Part shown: positions 34,166-44,182 of the stretch, in pieces | How positions within the stretch are numbered: position 1 is the stretch's first letter | Layout: every line of letters starts with the position of its first letter | Assembly: GCF_025149465.1 (NCBI RefSeq) | Contig: NZ_CP102275.1 | Location: 1,488,001 to 1,552,000 of the forward strand | Direction: 5' to 3' | DNA: 64,000 nt | Origin: Thomasclavelia spiroformis DSM 1552 | Lineage (GTDB): Bacteria > Bacillota_I > Bacilli_A > Erysipelotrichales > Coprobacillaceae | Position numbers and translations under genes: made by a program | The notes under the pieces: model-generated | Databases searched by the model: none | The model's input: only the letters and a program-made list of their open reading frames with translations | Told to the model about the DNA's origin: nothing

Positions 34166-34472
34166 TAGTATTTTCAATTAATTCAACTGCATTATTTAAA
34201 ACAGCTTTTCCATCCATTCTAGTAAAATCATCACAATCAATTATACTGACAGGAATTATATCATTTACTACAGATTTAACTTTTTTATATTCAAATTCAT
34301 TTTGTGGTGCAATTAAAATACAATCAGCATCAAAACAAGATGTATCAAGTGCATGTTGCCCAACAGTCCAAACAATTGCATCAATATTTTGACTAGCTGC
34401 TTCTTTTTTCATTGAATTCACTAATTTACTTGTTGTTAAACCTGATCTACAGCAAAGTAAAATCTTATACAT
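34158..34472 (-). CDS. Orphan PTS IIB-type protein (lactose/cellobiose family)
   Basis: 104 residues. ILLCCRSGLTTSKLVNSM carries the phosphocysteine loop typical of lactose/cellobiose IIB. No IIA or IIC gene lies near. It may be a regulatory or stray component that works with remote PTS genes. It is a single gene between the sensor kinase and recG. Confidence 0.85.
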   Translation of the reverse strand: MYKILLCCRSGLTTSKLVNSMKKEAASQNIDAIVWTVGQHALDTSCFDADCILIAPQNEFEYKKVKSVVNDIIPVSIIDCDDFTRMDGKAVLNNAVELIENTRL

Positions 34473-34552
34473 AACATACCTCCATTTGAATAATCATGGA
34501 ACGATTCTACCACAACGAAATAAAAAATACTACTTTTTTTTAATATTCAAAA

Positions 34553-36655
34553 TTATTTTTTAAAAGTGATAATAACCTTGAATAAATCACCGTCAATTTC
34601 AATTTCAAACTTACCATTTTGGATTTCTGTAAAGCTTTTAGCAATCGCTAAACCTAAACCACTGCCAGCTTCATGTCGTGATTTATCACCTCGTACAAAT
34701 CGTTCAACAATTTCTTCAGCTGAAAAGTTCATTTGGGTAGCTGAAATGTTTTTAAATTCAATAAGCACTTCATCGTCAGTTTCTTTTATTTCTAAATATA
34801 CCCGACTGTTAGCCATTGCATATTTAGAAATGTTTGTAAATAAGTTTTCAAAGATACGATATGTTTTATCTCCATCTAAGTTTAATTTTATTTCATTATT
34901 AGCATAGTTTTTAATCGTTGTTAAATTTTTAGATTCTAGCACTTCTTTATTTTCAGTATATGTTTGTTCTAATAAAGCTACAATATTTAAATTAATCAAA
35001 TTTAATTTTATATTACCACTATTAGCCTTGCTTACTTCAAACAAGTCTTCAATTAATGAAGTCAAACGATTAACATATTGATTTAAACTACTAATATATT
35101 CTTGTCTTGTGTTAGGGGATAATGTATCGTCTTGTAGTAAAACAATATAGTTTTTAATACATGTTAATGGTGTTTTTAAATCATGTGAAACATTGCTAAT
35201 AAGTTCATTTTTCATATTTTGTGATTTTGTTTCTTCTTCTACTGCTTTTTTAAAACCAACTTTAATATTATTAAATTCATCTTTTAAGCTATTAAAGATT
35301 CCTAAATCACTATCAATGTCTACTTGAAAATTATCTTGTCCTAATTGATGTGTGGCATCTAATAACTGATTATAATCATTTTGAATCTTCAAAATTTTAT
35401 CTTTTAACCAGAAAAATACTACAAATGTATAAATCACTACTAAAATAATTCCAATATTCCAAAACATCAGCATTACCATAATTGCCAAAGAATTAAGTAA
35501 TACATATTTCATGATTGTTTTATTAATTGGTGATGATAAATCTATTTCCGAAATAAGATCAAGTTTACTTTTTAAATATCTTAAACATGTTCCAACTAAA
35601 GTATCTTCTTTTAAATAACGCCAAAATCCACATACAAAAATATATTTAATCATAAATAAGGCTATCGCAATTATTAATAACGTAAAAAATAACATTAAAT
35701 AATTTAAAATCACAACTACAAAAAGACCATTTATAAAATCAAACTTATTAATAAAAGAAATCAAACTCCCATTAATTGTATTTCCCATCAAAACCATGCA
35801 ACCTGAAACAAGTAATACTATCCCAAAAAATAACCAAATTCCATTAAATTCTGCCTTCCATTTTTTTATTGTTTTAAAAGGATTAACCTCACTAACAATT
35901 CTAATTGGATAACAGAAAATAAATATCGCCAATAAAACAGCACATGTACTTAATGCAATAGCAGAAAAACCATTATATATTTCCCATGAATTAATATAGC
36001 TAGAAATATATCCATAACCTTCTACTTTTTCTGGAATAATATAAGTTATTTCTAAATTCGTCGGACGATTAATTTCAAGACTGTCTATCGGTATTTGATA
36101 ACCATCAATATCTATTATAGTTTGATCATATGTTTCAATTAAATTACTATAATACAATAAATTAGTTAATGTTTTTGAATGTGCAAATGTTTCATTGTTG
36201 ATATCCCCTTCCATTTGCCAATTGCCATTTGCATCACATGTCATTTTACCATAGAAATTATATTTTGATTTATCATCATTATCAGAAATTTTATCAGTAT
36301 TATTAGTCACACTTATATTAGTTTCACTATTTTTTATTAAATAAACAAAATATGAATCATTTTGAAAATTATATTTCATATCACTAATTAAATCTGATAC
36401 TCTTTTATTTATCCCTTGTTTTATTTCTTCTGGTAATTCCTGTTTATATGATAAAATTTCGTAGTTTGGATCTACTTCTTTTATCATTGCTAAAGTAAAA
36501 TATTGGAATTCTTCATTAAAAAATTCTGCAATATCCCAACTATCTTTAAAAGTAATATTCTCTTTAACATTATCAAATAAAGATATGACAGTTGTTGAAA
36601 GCATTAATAAAAAAGCTACAAAAATAACACCAAATATTCTTTTTGTTTTATTCAT
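34553..36655 (-). CDS. Sensor histidine kinase
   Basis: About 700 residues. One N-terminal membrane segment, an extracellular domain (residues 30-210), then several more membrane helices (about 220-420). The HisKA box is ISNVSHDLKTPLTCIKNYIV near residue 490, and an N/G1/G2-bearing ATPase domain ends SGLGLAIAKSFTE. The architecture is like VanS/PhoR-type kinases with multi-pass membrane sensors. Start at 36655, four bases after the regulator's stop. Signal unknown. Confidence 0.92.
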   Translation of the reverse strand: MNKTKRIFGVIFVAFLLMLSTTVISLFDNVKENITFKDSWDIAEFFNEEFQYFTLAMIKEVDPNYEILSYKQELPEEIKQGINKRVSDLISDMKYNFQNDSYFVYLIKNSETNISVTNNTDKISDNDDKSKYNFYGKMTCDANGNWQMEGDINNETFAHSKTLTNLLYYSNLIETYDQTIIDIDGYQIPIDSLEINRPTNLEITYIIPEKVEGYGYISSYINSWEIYNGFSAIALSTCAVLLAIFIFCYPIRIVSEVNPFKTIKKWKAEFNGIWLFFGIVLLVSGCMVLMGNTINGSLISFINKFDFINGLFVVVILNYLMLFFTLLIIAIALFMIKYIFVCGFWRYLKEDTLVGTCLRYLKSKLDLISEIDLSSPINKTIMKYVLLNSLAIMVMLMFWNIGIILVVIYTFVVFFWLKDKILKIQNDYNQLLDATHQLGQDNFQVDIDSDLGIFNSLKDEFNNIKVGFKKAVEEETKSQNMKNELISNVSHDLKTPLTCIKNYIVLLQDDTLSPNTRQEYISSLNQYVNRLTSLIEDLFEVSKANSGNIKLNLINLNIVALLEQTYTENKEVLESKNLTTIKNYANNEIKLNLDGDKTYRIFENLFTNISKYAMANSRVYLEIKETDDEVLIEFKNISATQMNFSAEEIVERFVRGDKSRHEAGSGLGLAIAKSFTEIQNGKFEIEIDGDLFKVIITFKK

Positions 36656-36659
36656 TATT

Positions 36660-37367
36660 CTACACCTTTTCAATCTTATAACCAATTCCCCAAACAACCT
36701 TTAAATATTCCGGCTTTTTAGGATTAATTTCAATTTTTTCTCTAAGTTTTCTAATATGCACCATAATTGTCTCGGTATTAATTGCTTCTTCTTTCCAAAC
36801 AGCTTGGTATATTTCTTCAGCTGAATATACTCTTCCTGGATAACTCATTAATAATTCTAAAATTTGAAACTCTTTTGCTGTTAAACGTACAGTTTTATTA
36901 TTGGCGCTTACTTCTTTTGTATATTTATCTAGTTCTAAGCCACCCACAACTAATTTATGCTGAGCATTATCATTTGTTGTCATATTTTTTAATTTAATGA
37001 TTTGTTCGTAGCGTCGAATATTAGTATTAACTCGGGCAACTAATTCCATTGGTTCAAATGGTTTAGTAACATAATCATCACCACCAATATTTAACCCTGT
37101 TATTTTATCAATATCTTCTGATTTTGCACTTAAAAATATAATTGGAAAATCATATTTCTGTCTTAGTTTCATTGTCATCGTAATTCCATCCATAACTGGC
37201 ATCATAATATCTACTATGGCTAAATGAATTTCATGTTTTGATACTACTTCCAAGCCCTCTTGTCCATTCGTAGCAGTATATACTTTATATCCCTGATTTT
37301 TTAAAAAGACACTTACAGTATCTCTAATTCCCATCTCATCTTCAACAATCAATATTGTATGTTCCAT
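36660..37367 (-). CDS. OmpR/VanR-type response regulator
   Basis: 235 residues. Receiver with acidic pocket DE, phosphoacceptor in AIVDIMMPVMDGI, FLSAKSE and DDYVTKPFEP; winged helix C-terminus (TAKEFQILELLMSYPGRVYS, TIMVHIRKLREKIE). It is the partner of the adjacent kinase and is transcribed first. Start ATG follows AAAGGGGGAT. Confidence 0.95.
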   Translation of the reverse strand: MEHTILIVEDEMGIRDTVSVFLKNQGYKVYTATNGQEGLEVVSKHEIHLAIVDIMMPVMDGITMTMKLRQKYDFPIIFLSAKSEDIDKITGLNIGGDDYVTKPFEPMELVARVNTNIRRYEQIIKLKNMTTNDNAQHKLVVGGLELDKYTKEVSANNKTVRLTAKEFQILELLMSYPGRVYSAEEIYQAVWKEEAINTETIMVHIRKLREKIEINPKKPEYLKVVWGIGYKIEKV

Positions 37368-37454
37368 TTTTATCCCCCTTTTATATTCATTATAATATCA
37401 AAAAATAAAAGAACTATATTTAAAATTCTTAAAAAAATCTTAATTCTATTTTTA

Positions 37455-37500
37455 TCAAAAAAGCTTTATTAATAAACATTAGTCTATAACAAAGCTCTTT
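37455..37500 (-). terminator. Terminator after the membrane protein gene
   Basis: On the minus strand AGCTTT pairs with AAAGCT over a long AT loop, followed by six T. Confidence 0.55.
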
Positions 37501-37503
37501 TAA

Positions 37504-37887
37504 TTATTTTTCAATCATTTCAACTGCTTTTTTTGTCGCATGACAAACCGTTAAAGCTGAAAAAAACGTATATGCATATATATAATCTTTAAAAACAAAT
37601 ACTCTAACCATCCCAATAAAGGCAATCAATAAAAAGATAATTAAATACATATATGGTAAATACATCATGATTGATAACGATTTATTTACCAAGTCACTTA
37701 ATACATTCTTTCTATCTAATATTTTATAAACTCCCCACATTCCATAACTAACTAATGCCCAAATTATCGAACCAATCAAAATACTAAAAAGCACATCTAT
37801 AGATTTTGAATATGGCAAACACCAGATAAAGCCAATAACCATGACTAATAAATAAATTGTATCTAAAATCAATGCTTCTTTACTCAT
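37504..37887 (-). CDS. Four-helix membrane protein, unknown
   Basis: About 127 residues with four hydrophobic segments (TIYLLVMVIGFIW, VLFSILIGSIIWALVSY, YLPYMYLIIFLLIAFIGM, and a weaker one near 105). GGAGGGGG precedes the ATG at 37887. No family recognised. It stands between the regulator pair and the transaldolase operon, with terminators on both sides. Confidence 0.65.
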   Translation of the reverse strand: MSKEALILDTIYLLVMVIGFIWCLPYSKSIDVLFSILIGSIIWALVSYGMWGVYKILDRKNVLSDLVNKSLSIMMYLPYMYLIIFLLIAFIGMVRVFVFKDYIYAYTFFSALTVCHATKKAVEMIEK

Positions 37888-37977
37888 ATTATCCCCCTCC
37901 AATCTTCCAACTCATATTTTACACCATAATCTTGTATATTTAAAGCTAAAAGTAAGTATCACATTATTTCCTATATA

Positions 37978-38003
37978 TAAAAAACGCACATAAGTGCGTT
38001 TTT
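37978..38003. terminator. Terminator of the glycyl-radical operon
   Basis: AAAAACGCAC and GTGCGTTTTT pair around ATAA. It overlaps the end of the transaldolase gene. Confidence 0.9.
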
Positions 38004-38688
38004 AATCTTTTAAATCACAGATTCCTATATTATCACCATACATTGAATACCAGTCTTGATTAAAATCATTTACTGCTTTTTCAATATTTGGATTTGCAAA
38101 TATCTGTTTCAACACTTCTACTGGTACTGTTACTGCCTGGGCTCCATTATTTAAGGCATCTTTTACTTGTTGTACCCCTTTAAATGATGCTGCTACTATT
38201 TTACTTTCATATCCATCCATAATGATTCGATTTGATAATTCATTGATTAATTCAAAGGGATCTGCTCCTAAGTTTCCAATTCGATTTACATATGGGGCAA
38301 TATAGTCTGCTTTGGCTTCTAAAGCCATATATGCCTGCATTAAATCATATACTGCTGTTGCTGTAACATTGATTCCTTCTTCTTTTAAAAGCTTGATGGC
38401 TTTGATTCCTTCATATGATACCGGTACTTTGATATATACTTTGTCATCTATTTCTTTTAAGATACGATGAGCTTCTTTAATAATTGTATCACAGTCTTTT
38501 GAAATTACTTGAATGTGCAAGCTTCTTTCTTGACCGATGATTTTTCTGATTTCTTTCATATGTTTAAAGAAATTTTGAGGATTTGTTTTTTTAACGATTG
38601 AAGGATTGCTTGTTACTCCAACAATTGGTAAGTATTCAACTGCTTCTTTGATTTCTTCTAAATTTACTGTATCGATTATAAATTCCAT
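38002..38688 (-). CDS. fsa: Transaldolase / fructose-6-phosphate aldolase
   Basis: 228 residues, FSA-type length. IIDTVNLEEI, GVTSNPSIVKK, and KVYIKVPVSYEG with the Schiff-base Lys; GADPFELINELSN and VAASFKGVQQV follow. It splits or joins a C3 unit and an aldehyde sugar. E. coli has the same pairing of FSA with pflD-like genes. Third gene after the glycyl radical enzyme and activase. Confidence 0.93.
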   Translation of the reverse strand: MEFIIDTVNLEEIKEAVEYLPIVGVTSNPSIVKKTNPQNFFKHMKEIRKIIGQERSLHIQVISKDCDTIIKEAHRILKEIDDKVYIKVPVSYEGIKAIKLLKEEGINVTATAVYDLMQAYMALEAKADYIAPYVNRIGNLGADPFELINELSNRIIMDGYESKIVAASFKGVQQVKDALNNGAQAVTVPVEVLKQIFANPNIEKAVNDFNQDWYSMYGDNIGICDLKD

Positions 38689-38702
38689 TGTATTTTCTCC
38701 TT

Positions 38703-39620
38703 TTATTCTATAATTAAATTTTTTAAACCTGCTTGTTTTACAATTTGATAAAAACGTTGCATTTGTTTTTGATCAAACATTTTATACTGTTTATCTATTC
38801 CATATTCTAAACCAACTAATTCATATTTTGATGATGCTAAGGGATTATAATTTAATAATTCATATTTTACTTCAGGGTAAAGATTAACTAGAAAATTAGT
38901 AATTTTAGTAATATTTTCATCTGTTGCCGTTATTGTAGGAATTAATGGGGTTCTAATAATAACTTTATCTCTATGTTCACTTTCTAAAATATATTGGATA
39001 TTTTCTTTAATTATCTTAGAAGAAACATTAGTATATTTTTCATGTTCTTTTTCATCAAAAATTTTTAAATCAATATATATTAAATCTAAATACAGTAAAA
39101 CTTTTTTAATTAAGTCTAGTGAAGCATACATTGTTGTTTCAATAGCTGTATGTAAGCCTTCTTCCTTACACCTTTTTAGTATTTCAACTAAAAATTGTCC
39201 TTGCATTAACGGCTCACCACCAGAAAAAGTTACACCCCCATCATCTCTAAAAAACACTTCATCTTCTTTTATTTTTTCAAGCAAAGTTTCAATATCGTAT
39301 ACTTCACTATCATAACGAATCGCTCCACTTGGACAAGCCATTACTAGATTATCAAAATCTCCTTGAAATTCATGATTAAAATATGGTCGATTATTTTTGT
39401 ATGTCATTTGTTTTTCACTTGCAAACTGTTTACATCGTTGACAATGAATACAACTATTTTTGAAATAAAGTAATCTTCTTTTTGTAAATAATCCTTCTGG
39501 ATTTTGACACCATTTACAACGCAATGGACATCCTTTAAAAAAGACTGTCGTTCTAAGTCCAAAACCATCATGAACTGCAAATCTTTTAATATCAAATACT
39601 AGCGCTTTAGATATTTCCAT
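38703..39620 (-). CDS. Glycyl-radical enzyme activating protein
   Basis: About 305 residues. It is a radical SAM protein: CPLRCKWCQNPEG is the CxxxCxxC site; TFSGGEPLMQ follows. An inserted ferredoxin-like part has CIHCQRC and a later ACPSGA, so at most one extra cluster rather than two full ones. The start at 39620 (MEISKALVFDIKRFAVHDG) fits the family; it overlaps the enzyme gene by 14 bases. It generates the glycyl radical on the preceding enzyme. Confidence 0.92.
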   Translation of the reverse strand: MEISKALVFDIKRFAVHDGFGLRTTVFFKGCPLRCKWCQNPEGLFTKRRLLYFKNSCIHCQRCKQFASEKQMTYKNNRPYFNHEFQGDFDNLVMACPSGAIRYDSEVYDIETLLEKIKEDEVFFRDDGGVTFSGGEPLMQGQFLVEILKRCKEEGLHTAIETTMYASLDLIKKVLLYLDLIYIDLKIFDEKEHEKYTNVSSKIIKENIQYILESEHRDKVIIRTPLIPTITATDENITKITNFLVNLYPEVKYELLNYNPLASSKYELVGLEYGIDKQYKMFDQKQMQRFYQIVKQAGLKNLIIE

Positions 39621-41961
39621 AAGTTGTTCTTTCAATAATTTCATCTTGTAATTTACCAGCTAATTCAACAAAGTAGGCAGTATAGCCAGCAACTCTGATG
39701 GTTAATGATTTATGTTTTTCAGGATGGATTTTGGCATCAAGTAAATCTTCACGTCTGACGACATTGAATTGAATATGTGGTACTTCTAAATCAACAAAAG
39801 CTCTTAAGAAATTTTCAAATTTATTCATTCCTGTTTCCGTTTCAAAAAACTCTGGTAAAAATTTCATATTCAATAAACCACCATTTGTTGTAAAAGAATT
39901 ATCCATTCGTGACACTGATTTTAAAACAGCCGTTGGTCCATTCATATCACGACCATATACTGGTGACATACCACCATCTGCAAGTGGAGTCAAAGCATTT
40001 CTACCATCTGGAGAAGCTCCTACATTTTCTCCCATAGGAACATGGGCACTTACAGTATACATACCTGTATGATATGGGCCCCCTCGATAATTTGTATAAT
40101 CTTTCATTCGTTCTCTAAAATAACCAGCCCATTTTGCCCCTAATTCATCTACCCACTTAATATCATTACCATATTTTGGTACTTTATTTAATAACATTGT
40201 TTGAATGATTTCATGACCTTTAAAATCATTTTGTAATGAAACTAGTAACTCATGTTTACTAATCATTTTTTCATCATATACTAATTTTTTGATTGCTGCT
40301 AAAGAATCCGCTAAATTAGCAACTTGAATCATTTGAATTCCTGATAAATTATACTTTGCACCACCTTTAGTTACATCTAATCCCTTTTCTAAACAATCAT
40401 CAATAACAGTAGATAAAAATGCTGTTGGCAAACAATCTTGATGAGCTTTTTCAACAATTTTTTCCGCTTCCATCATTTGATCAATAAAATAATCAATTTG
40501 TTTTTTAAAAGCCTCTTCTAAATCATTAAAAGTATCATAGGTTTCCAGACTTCCTAAATTCAATCCAATTTGTTTACTTGTTAATAAACACTTCCCATTA
40601 TTTAAAGTCAATTCTAAAGCTTTATTTAGGTTAAACATAGCCGCATCTGACCATCCTAAATTATTACCATGAGTGGTTAATTCAACACATCCAACAATCG
40701 CATAATTTCTAGCATCTTCTTTTTCAATATTTAAGTCGTTAATCATTGTTTTGATAATTGCTTCATCATTAAAGAATTGTGGCATTCCACTTCCTTTTGC
40801 CACAACTTTAATTGCTGCTTGCATTAATTCATGAGATGAGTTTTTATTTAATCTAACTGATAAATTAGGCTGCGGTAACCCTAAATGTTCTTGAGCTTTT
40901 AAAATTAATAGTGATAAATCATTATAAGTATCATTGCCATCTTTATCTTCTCCACCAATTGCAATATTGAAGCCAATTGGAAAACCAGCAAAATATTTAG
41001 CACTGTGTTGGTTTCTTAAATAAACAATTTGATTGAATTTTAGCCATAAACATTCAAGAATCTCTAAAGCCTCTTGTTTATTAAGTTTACCTGCTTCAAT
41101 ATCTTTTTGATAATAAGGATACGTATATTGATCCATTCTACCTGGTGAAAATGAAGAGGCATTAGATTCCATATGTAGAATTACAAACAAAAACCATAAT
41201 GACTGAATTGCTTCATGAAATGTCTCAGGTGGTCTTTTAGCAAGATTTAAACAAATATTTGCTACATTTTCTAACGATTTTTTATATTCATCTTCAACTT
41301 CATCTAACATCTTCATAATATAATCATGATATCTTATCATAAAATGACAAGCACCTTGTAAAACCAAAATCGTACATTCATAAAACTCTTTTTGATTTTT
41401 ATTGCAAGTTTTTAATTTTTCCTTAGCTTTTTCCATCAATCCTTGCGGTCCTAATTTTAACCATAATGCAGAATCTGGACAAATATGACCTTGTGCATGA
41501 TCTTTTTGATTAATTTTTACAACTTTAGCCATTGCCTCAATTTCTTTACCGTAATTATTTTTAATTACATCTTCCATTGATTTTGCATTCCAATATGGAT
41601 AAATATTTTCTTTAAATTCTTTAATATCCTCTTCTCTAACTAAAAACTTATCTTGATCTCTAGTTGGTAATGTTTCAAATTCTTTATTTATCCATGAACA
41701 GCCACTTTCAGGAAAAATAACACCATAACGTACACCTTTAGTTCGATTTCCAACTATCAATTCCTCTTTTTCAACACTTATTTCTAAGTTTTCTAATGCA
41801 GCTTTTAGTGATAGTGCCCTTTTTTTAGGAATTGATAAATTCTCATTTTCTTGGTAGATACGAGTAATGATTCTAGCTTGTTCGATAGAAGCATATCGTG
41901 GTTCATTTAACATTTTTTCTTTTAATATAGAAATTCTTTGGGTTTGCGCTAAATTATCCAT
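39607..41961 (-). CDS. Glycyl radical enzyme (dehydratase/PFL-like)
   Basis: 784 residues. The radical site is RVAGYTAYFVELAGKLQ near the C-terminus. The thiyl Cys lies in YAIVGCVELTTHG; a single GCVE, not the CC of pyruvate formate-lyase, points to the dehydratase/decarboxylase branch (glycerol, propanediol, PflD-like). The substrate cannot be told. First of the operon with activase and transaldolase. Promoter TTGAAA-16-TATAAT lies upstream. AAAGGAG precedes the start. Confidence 0.93.
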   Translation of the reverse strand: MDNLAQTQRISILKEKMLNEPRYASIEQARIITRIYQENENLSIPKKRALSLKAALENLEISVEKEELIVGNRTKGVRYGVIFPESGCSWINKEFETLPTRDQDKFLVREEDIKEFKENIYPYWNAKSMEDVIKNNYGKEIEAMAKVVKINQKDHAQGHICPDSALWLKLGPQGLMEKAKEKLKTCNKNQKEFYECTILVLQGACHFMIRYHDYIMKMLDEVEDEYKKSLENVANICLNLAKRPPETFHEAIQSLWFLFVILHMESNASSFSPGRMDQYTYPYYQKDIEAGKLNKQEALEILECLWLKFNQIVYLRNQHSAKYFAGFPIGFNIAIGGEDKDGNDTYNDLSLLILKAQEHLGLPQPNLSVRLNKNSSHELMQAAIKVVAKGSGMPQFFNDEAIIKTMINDLNIEKEDARNYAIVGCVELTTHGNNLGWSDAAMFNLNKALELTLNNGKCLLTSKQIGLNLGSLETYDTFNDLEEAFKKQIDYFIDQMMEAEKIVEKAHQDCLPTAFLSTVIDDCLEKGLDVTKGGAKYNLSGIQMIQVANLADSLAAIKKLVYDEKMISKHELLVSLQNDFKGHEIIQTMLLNKVPKYGNDIKWVDELGAKWAGYFRERMKDYTNYRGGPYHTGMYTVSAHVPMGENVGASPDGRNALTPLADGGMSPVYGRDMNGPTAVLKSVSRMDNSFTTNGGLLNMKFLPEFFETETGMNKFENFLRAFVDLEVPHIQFNVVRREDLLDAKIHPEKHKSLTIRVAGYTAYFVELAGKLQDEIIERTTYGNI

Positions 41962-42002
41962 TTTTATTCTCCTTTTATTGTTTTGTCTTGTTTATACTTT
42001 AA

Positions 42003-42030
42003 TTATACATTATTTATAATTAATTTCAAT
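42003..42030 (-). promoter_or_regulatory. Promoter of the glycyl-radical operon
   Basis: TTGAAA (42025-42030), 16-base spacer, TATAAT (42003-42008) on the minus strand. Confidence 0.7.
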
Positions 42031-42052
42031 AAAATACAATAATAAATAATAA

Positions 42053-42080
42053 AAAAAGAAATCATTTTAAATGATTTCTA
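42053..42080 (-). terminator. Terminator of the DeoR-type gene
   Basis: GAAATCATTT and AATGATTTC pair, followed by seven T; overlaps the gene's stop. Confidence 0.85.
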
Positions 42081-42828
42081 ATCCATATCTTACAATCCTT
42101 TCTTTCAGGTTATCTTGAATTTCATCTTCAAAGATAAACCCTGTAAAATCTGCAATATGTCCAAATACATAATTTCCATCTTGCCTTAATTTTACCTTTT
42201 CAGCAACAATATAACTTTTTTTACTAGAATTAATAACTTCTTTTTTTGTTAAACCATCATCAACATCATAAGTAGTAACCTTCCCATCATAAACATCTAT
42301 TCCTACTACTCCTAAAAACGATATATCAAATTTATAATGTTTAATTTGTTCAATCGTTATCGAACCTAAAAAACCATCCCTAGCTCGATTAAAACTACCT
42401 CCTAAAAAAACAAGCCGTGTAGAGGATTCATTAGTAAATAGTTTCATAATATCAATCATATTAGTTATTAAAGTAATATTTAAGTTTTTTTGATAAATTA
42501 ATTTAGCGATTTCTAAATTAATTGTTGAAATTCCTAAAAATACCATTGTTCCTGGTTCAATTAGTTCAACCGCTTTTTTAGCAATGATTCTTTTTTCTGG
42601 AGAGTGTATTTTTAAACGTTCGTTTACATTAATTGTATGTAAATTTTCACGTACTTGAATTGCTCCACCATGAATTCTTTTTAATAGCCCAGCTTTTTCT
42701 AATGTGGTTAAATCTTTTCGAATACAATCTTCAGTAACATTAAAAGCCTGACTTAATTCCTTAACAATTACTTGCCCTTCTAAGTTGAGTTTTGCAAGTA
42801 TTTGATTGTGGCGTTCTTGTTGTAGCAT
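42067..42828 (-). CDS. DeoR-family transcription regulator
   Basis: About 253 residues. DeoR helix-turn-helix at the N-terminus (ERHNQILAKL, VKELSQAFNVTEDCIRKDL, LLKRIHGGA) and a DeoRC sugar-phosphate sensor (VFLGISTINLEI, FLGVVGID). Start at 42828, after AAGGGTGG. It sits before the glycyl-radical/transaldolase genes and is likely to control them in response to a sugar phosphate, by position. Confidence 0.9.
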   Translation of the reverse strand: MLQQERHNQILAKLNLEGQVIVKELSQAFNVTEDCIRKDLTTLEKAGLLKRIHGGAIQVRENLHTINVNERLKIHSPEKRIIAKKAVELIEPGTMVFLGISTINLEIAKLIYQKNLNITLITNMIDIMKLFTNESSTRLVFLGGSFNRARDGFLGSITIEQIKHYKFDISFLGVVGIDVYDGKVTTYDVDDGLTKKEVINSSKKSYIVAEKVKLRQDGNYVFGHIADFTGFIFEDEIQDNLKERIVRYGLEII

Positions 42829-42844
42829 AATTTCCACCCTTTCT

Positions 42845-43426
42845 TTATTTTATAAATGTTACAACATTACCAGTTCTTTTAGTTATTGTTCGATTTAATT
42901 TTTCAACATAGCCAACACTTAATGAACCACAAACTATTTCATCATCTAATAACCCTAATGTTTTTAAGTACTCATTAATTCTGGGATTTTCATCTAACCA
43001 GCGTAATTGATTGATCCAGCAGCTTCCAAGTTCTAATTCATTTGCCTCTAACATCATATTTTCAAGTGCACAAGAACAATCAGCCATAGCATTTCCATAA
43101 CCTTTTTTATTAGCCACGATAATAAATAACGGTGCATTATAATGAAATACATAATTGCCTTTTTTAGCATTATTAATCGAATTTATTATTGATTGATACA
43201 TTCCATCAACAATTTCCATTTTACTAAATTCTTCTTGCACAAGATTTTTTAATTTCATTAAAACTTCTTTATTAGTAATAACAATAAAATGACATGTTTG
43301 ATTATTATTACCACTTGGTGCATATCTTCCCGCTTCAATAATCTTTTCAATTTTTTTATCTTCAACAATTTGATCACTAAATTTACGATGACTTCTTCTT
43401 GTTTTAATACATTCCAATATTTCCAT
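42845..43426 (-). CDS. Nitroreductase-family flavoprotein
   Basis: 193 residues. CIKTRRSHRKFSDQIVEDKK and RYAPSGNNNQTCHFIVI are typical FMN-binding features; MADCSCALENMMLEANELEL and GSCWI follow. It reduces quinones, nitro compounds or similar with NAD(P)H. The next gene, deoR-type, starts 16 bases later. Confidence 0.92.
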   Translation of the reverse strand: MEILECIKTRRSHRKFSDQIVEDKKIEKIIEAGRYAPSGNNNQTCHFIVITNKEVLMKLKNLVQEEFSKMEIVDGMYQSIINSINNAKKGNYVFHYNAPLFIIVANKKGYGNAMADCSCALENMMLEANELELGSCWINQLRWLDENPRINEYLKTLGLLDDEIVCGSLSVGYVEKLNRTITKRTGNVVTFIK

Positions 43427-43443
43427 AACTATCTCCTTTTTAA

Positions 43444-43833
43444 TTACATATCTAATAATGAAGTACCATACGAATTATCGATTGCACATAACCATTTACC
43501 ATTTATTTTACGATAAACATACGTTGCTTTTCTTTCCATTGCATACTCAGATGTTTCTTTATTACTTGCATCCAACAACGTTTTTGATAACACCAAAATA
43601 GTATCTGACGTTTCAAGCATTATCATCTTTCCTTGAGTAGGCACAACACTATTTTTAAAATATGCTGCAATCTTTATAAATGCCTCTTTGATTGCCTTTT
43701 TACCTTGTACTTCTAATCCCGGTTTAACAACTAAAATAGCATCATCCATATAAAATTCCATTAAATCATCAAAACGTTCTTCTTTAATCGCTAAATCTGC
43801 TTGATTAATTAAATCTAAAACTGTTTCATTCAT
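43444..43833 (-). CDS. SnoaL/NTF2-like protein
   Basis: About 129 residues. A cone-shaped NTF2 fold is suggested by [45 protein letters not shown], and a final [19 protein letters not shown]. Members are enzymes or scaffolds of mixed roles. Start at 43833, behind AAAGGAG. It is cotranscribed with the nitroreductase. Confidence 0.8.
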   Translation of the reverse strand: MNETVLDLINQADLAIKEERFDDLMEFYMDDAILVVKPGLEVQGKKAIKEAFIKIAAYFKNSVVPTQGKMIMLETSDTILVLSKTLLDASNKETSEYAMERKATYVYRKINGKWLCAIDNSYGTSLLDM

Positions 43834-43846
43834 ATTAAACTCTCCT

Positions 43847-44182
43847 TTATTTAATTTTATATTTTCCAAAAGCTTTTTCTTCATCAAGATGTACATCTTT
43901 AAAAAAGATAATTAACCATACAATAAATGCAATGATAGCAAAAAACTGCGAAATAAAATTAGCCAATATTGCCCCAACAGCAAAAATCAATCCCCAAATT
44001 AAAAAAGCATTTCTTTGATCTTTACTCATCTTTTTTTGATCATACATTTCTCTTTGGTCTTTAGACATACTGTTAAATCCACTAATTAAAATCGCTGCTT
44101 TATCTTTTAATATTGTAAAAATTAATGCAAAGATTAAAAAAAGCAAACAACAACATATACATACAATAAAACCGATATTCAT
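43847..44182 (-). CDS. DUF3784-like membrane protein
   Basis: About 111 residues. Three hydrophobic segments; [20 protein letters not shown] between the first two is the DUF3784 hallmark. Function unknown. GTGAGG lies just upstream and forms the ribosome binding site, so the start is ATG 44182. Confidence 0.8.
   Translation of the reverse strand: MNIGFIVCICCCLLFLIFALIFTILKDKAAILISGFNSMSKDQREMYDQKKMSKDQRNAFLIWGLIFAVGAILANFISQFFAIIAFIVWLIIFFKDVHLDEEKAFGKYKIK

Noticed and set aside
43289-43516. Plus-strand frame across nitroreductase and SnoaL genes
   Set aside because: Antisense shadow without start signal; both minus-strand genes are well supported.
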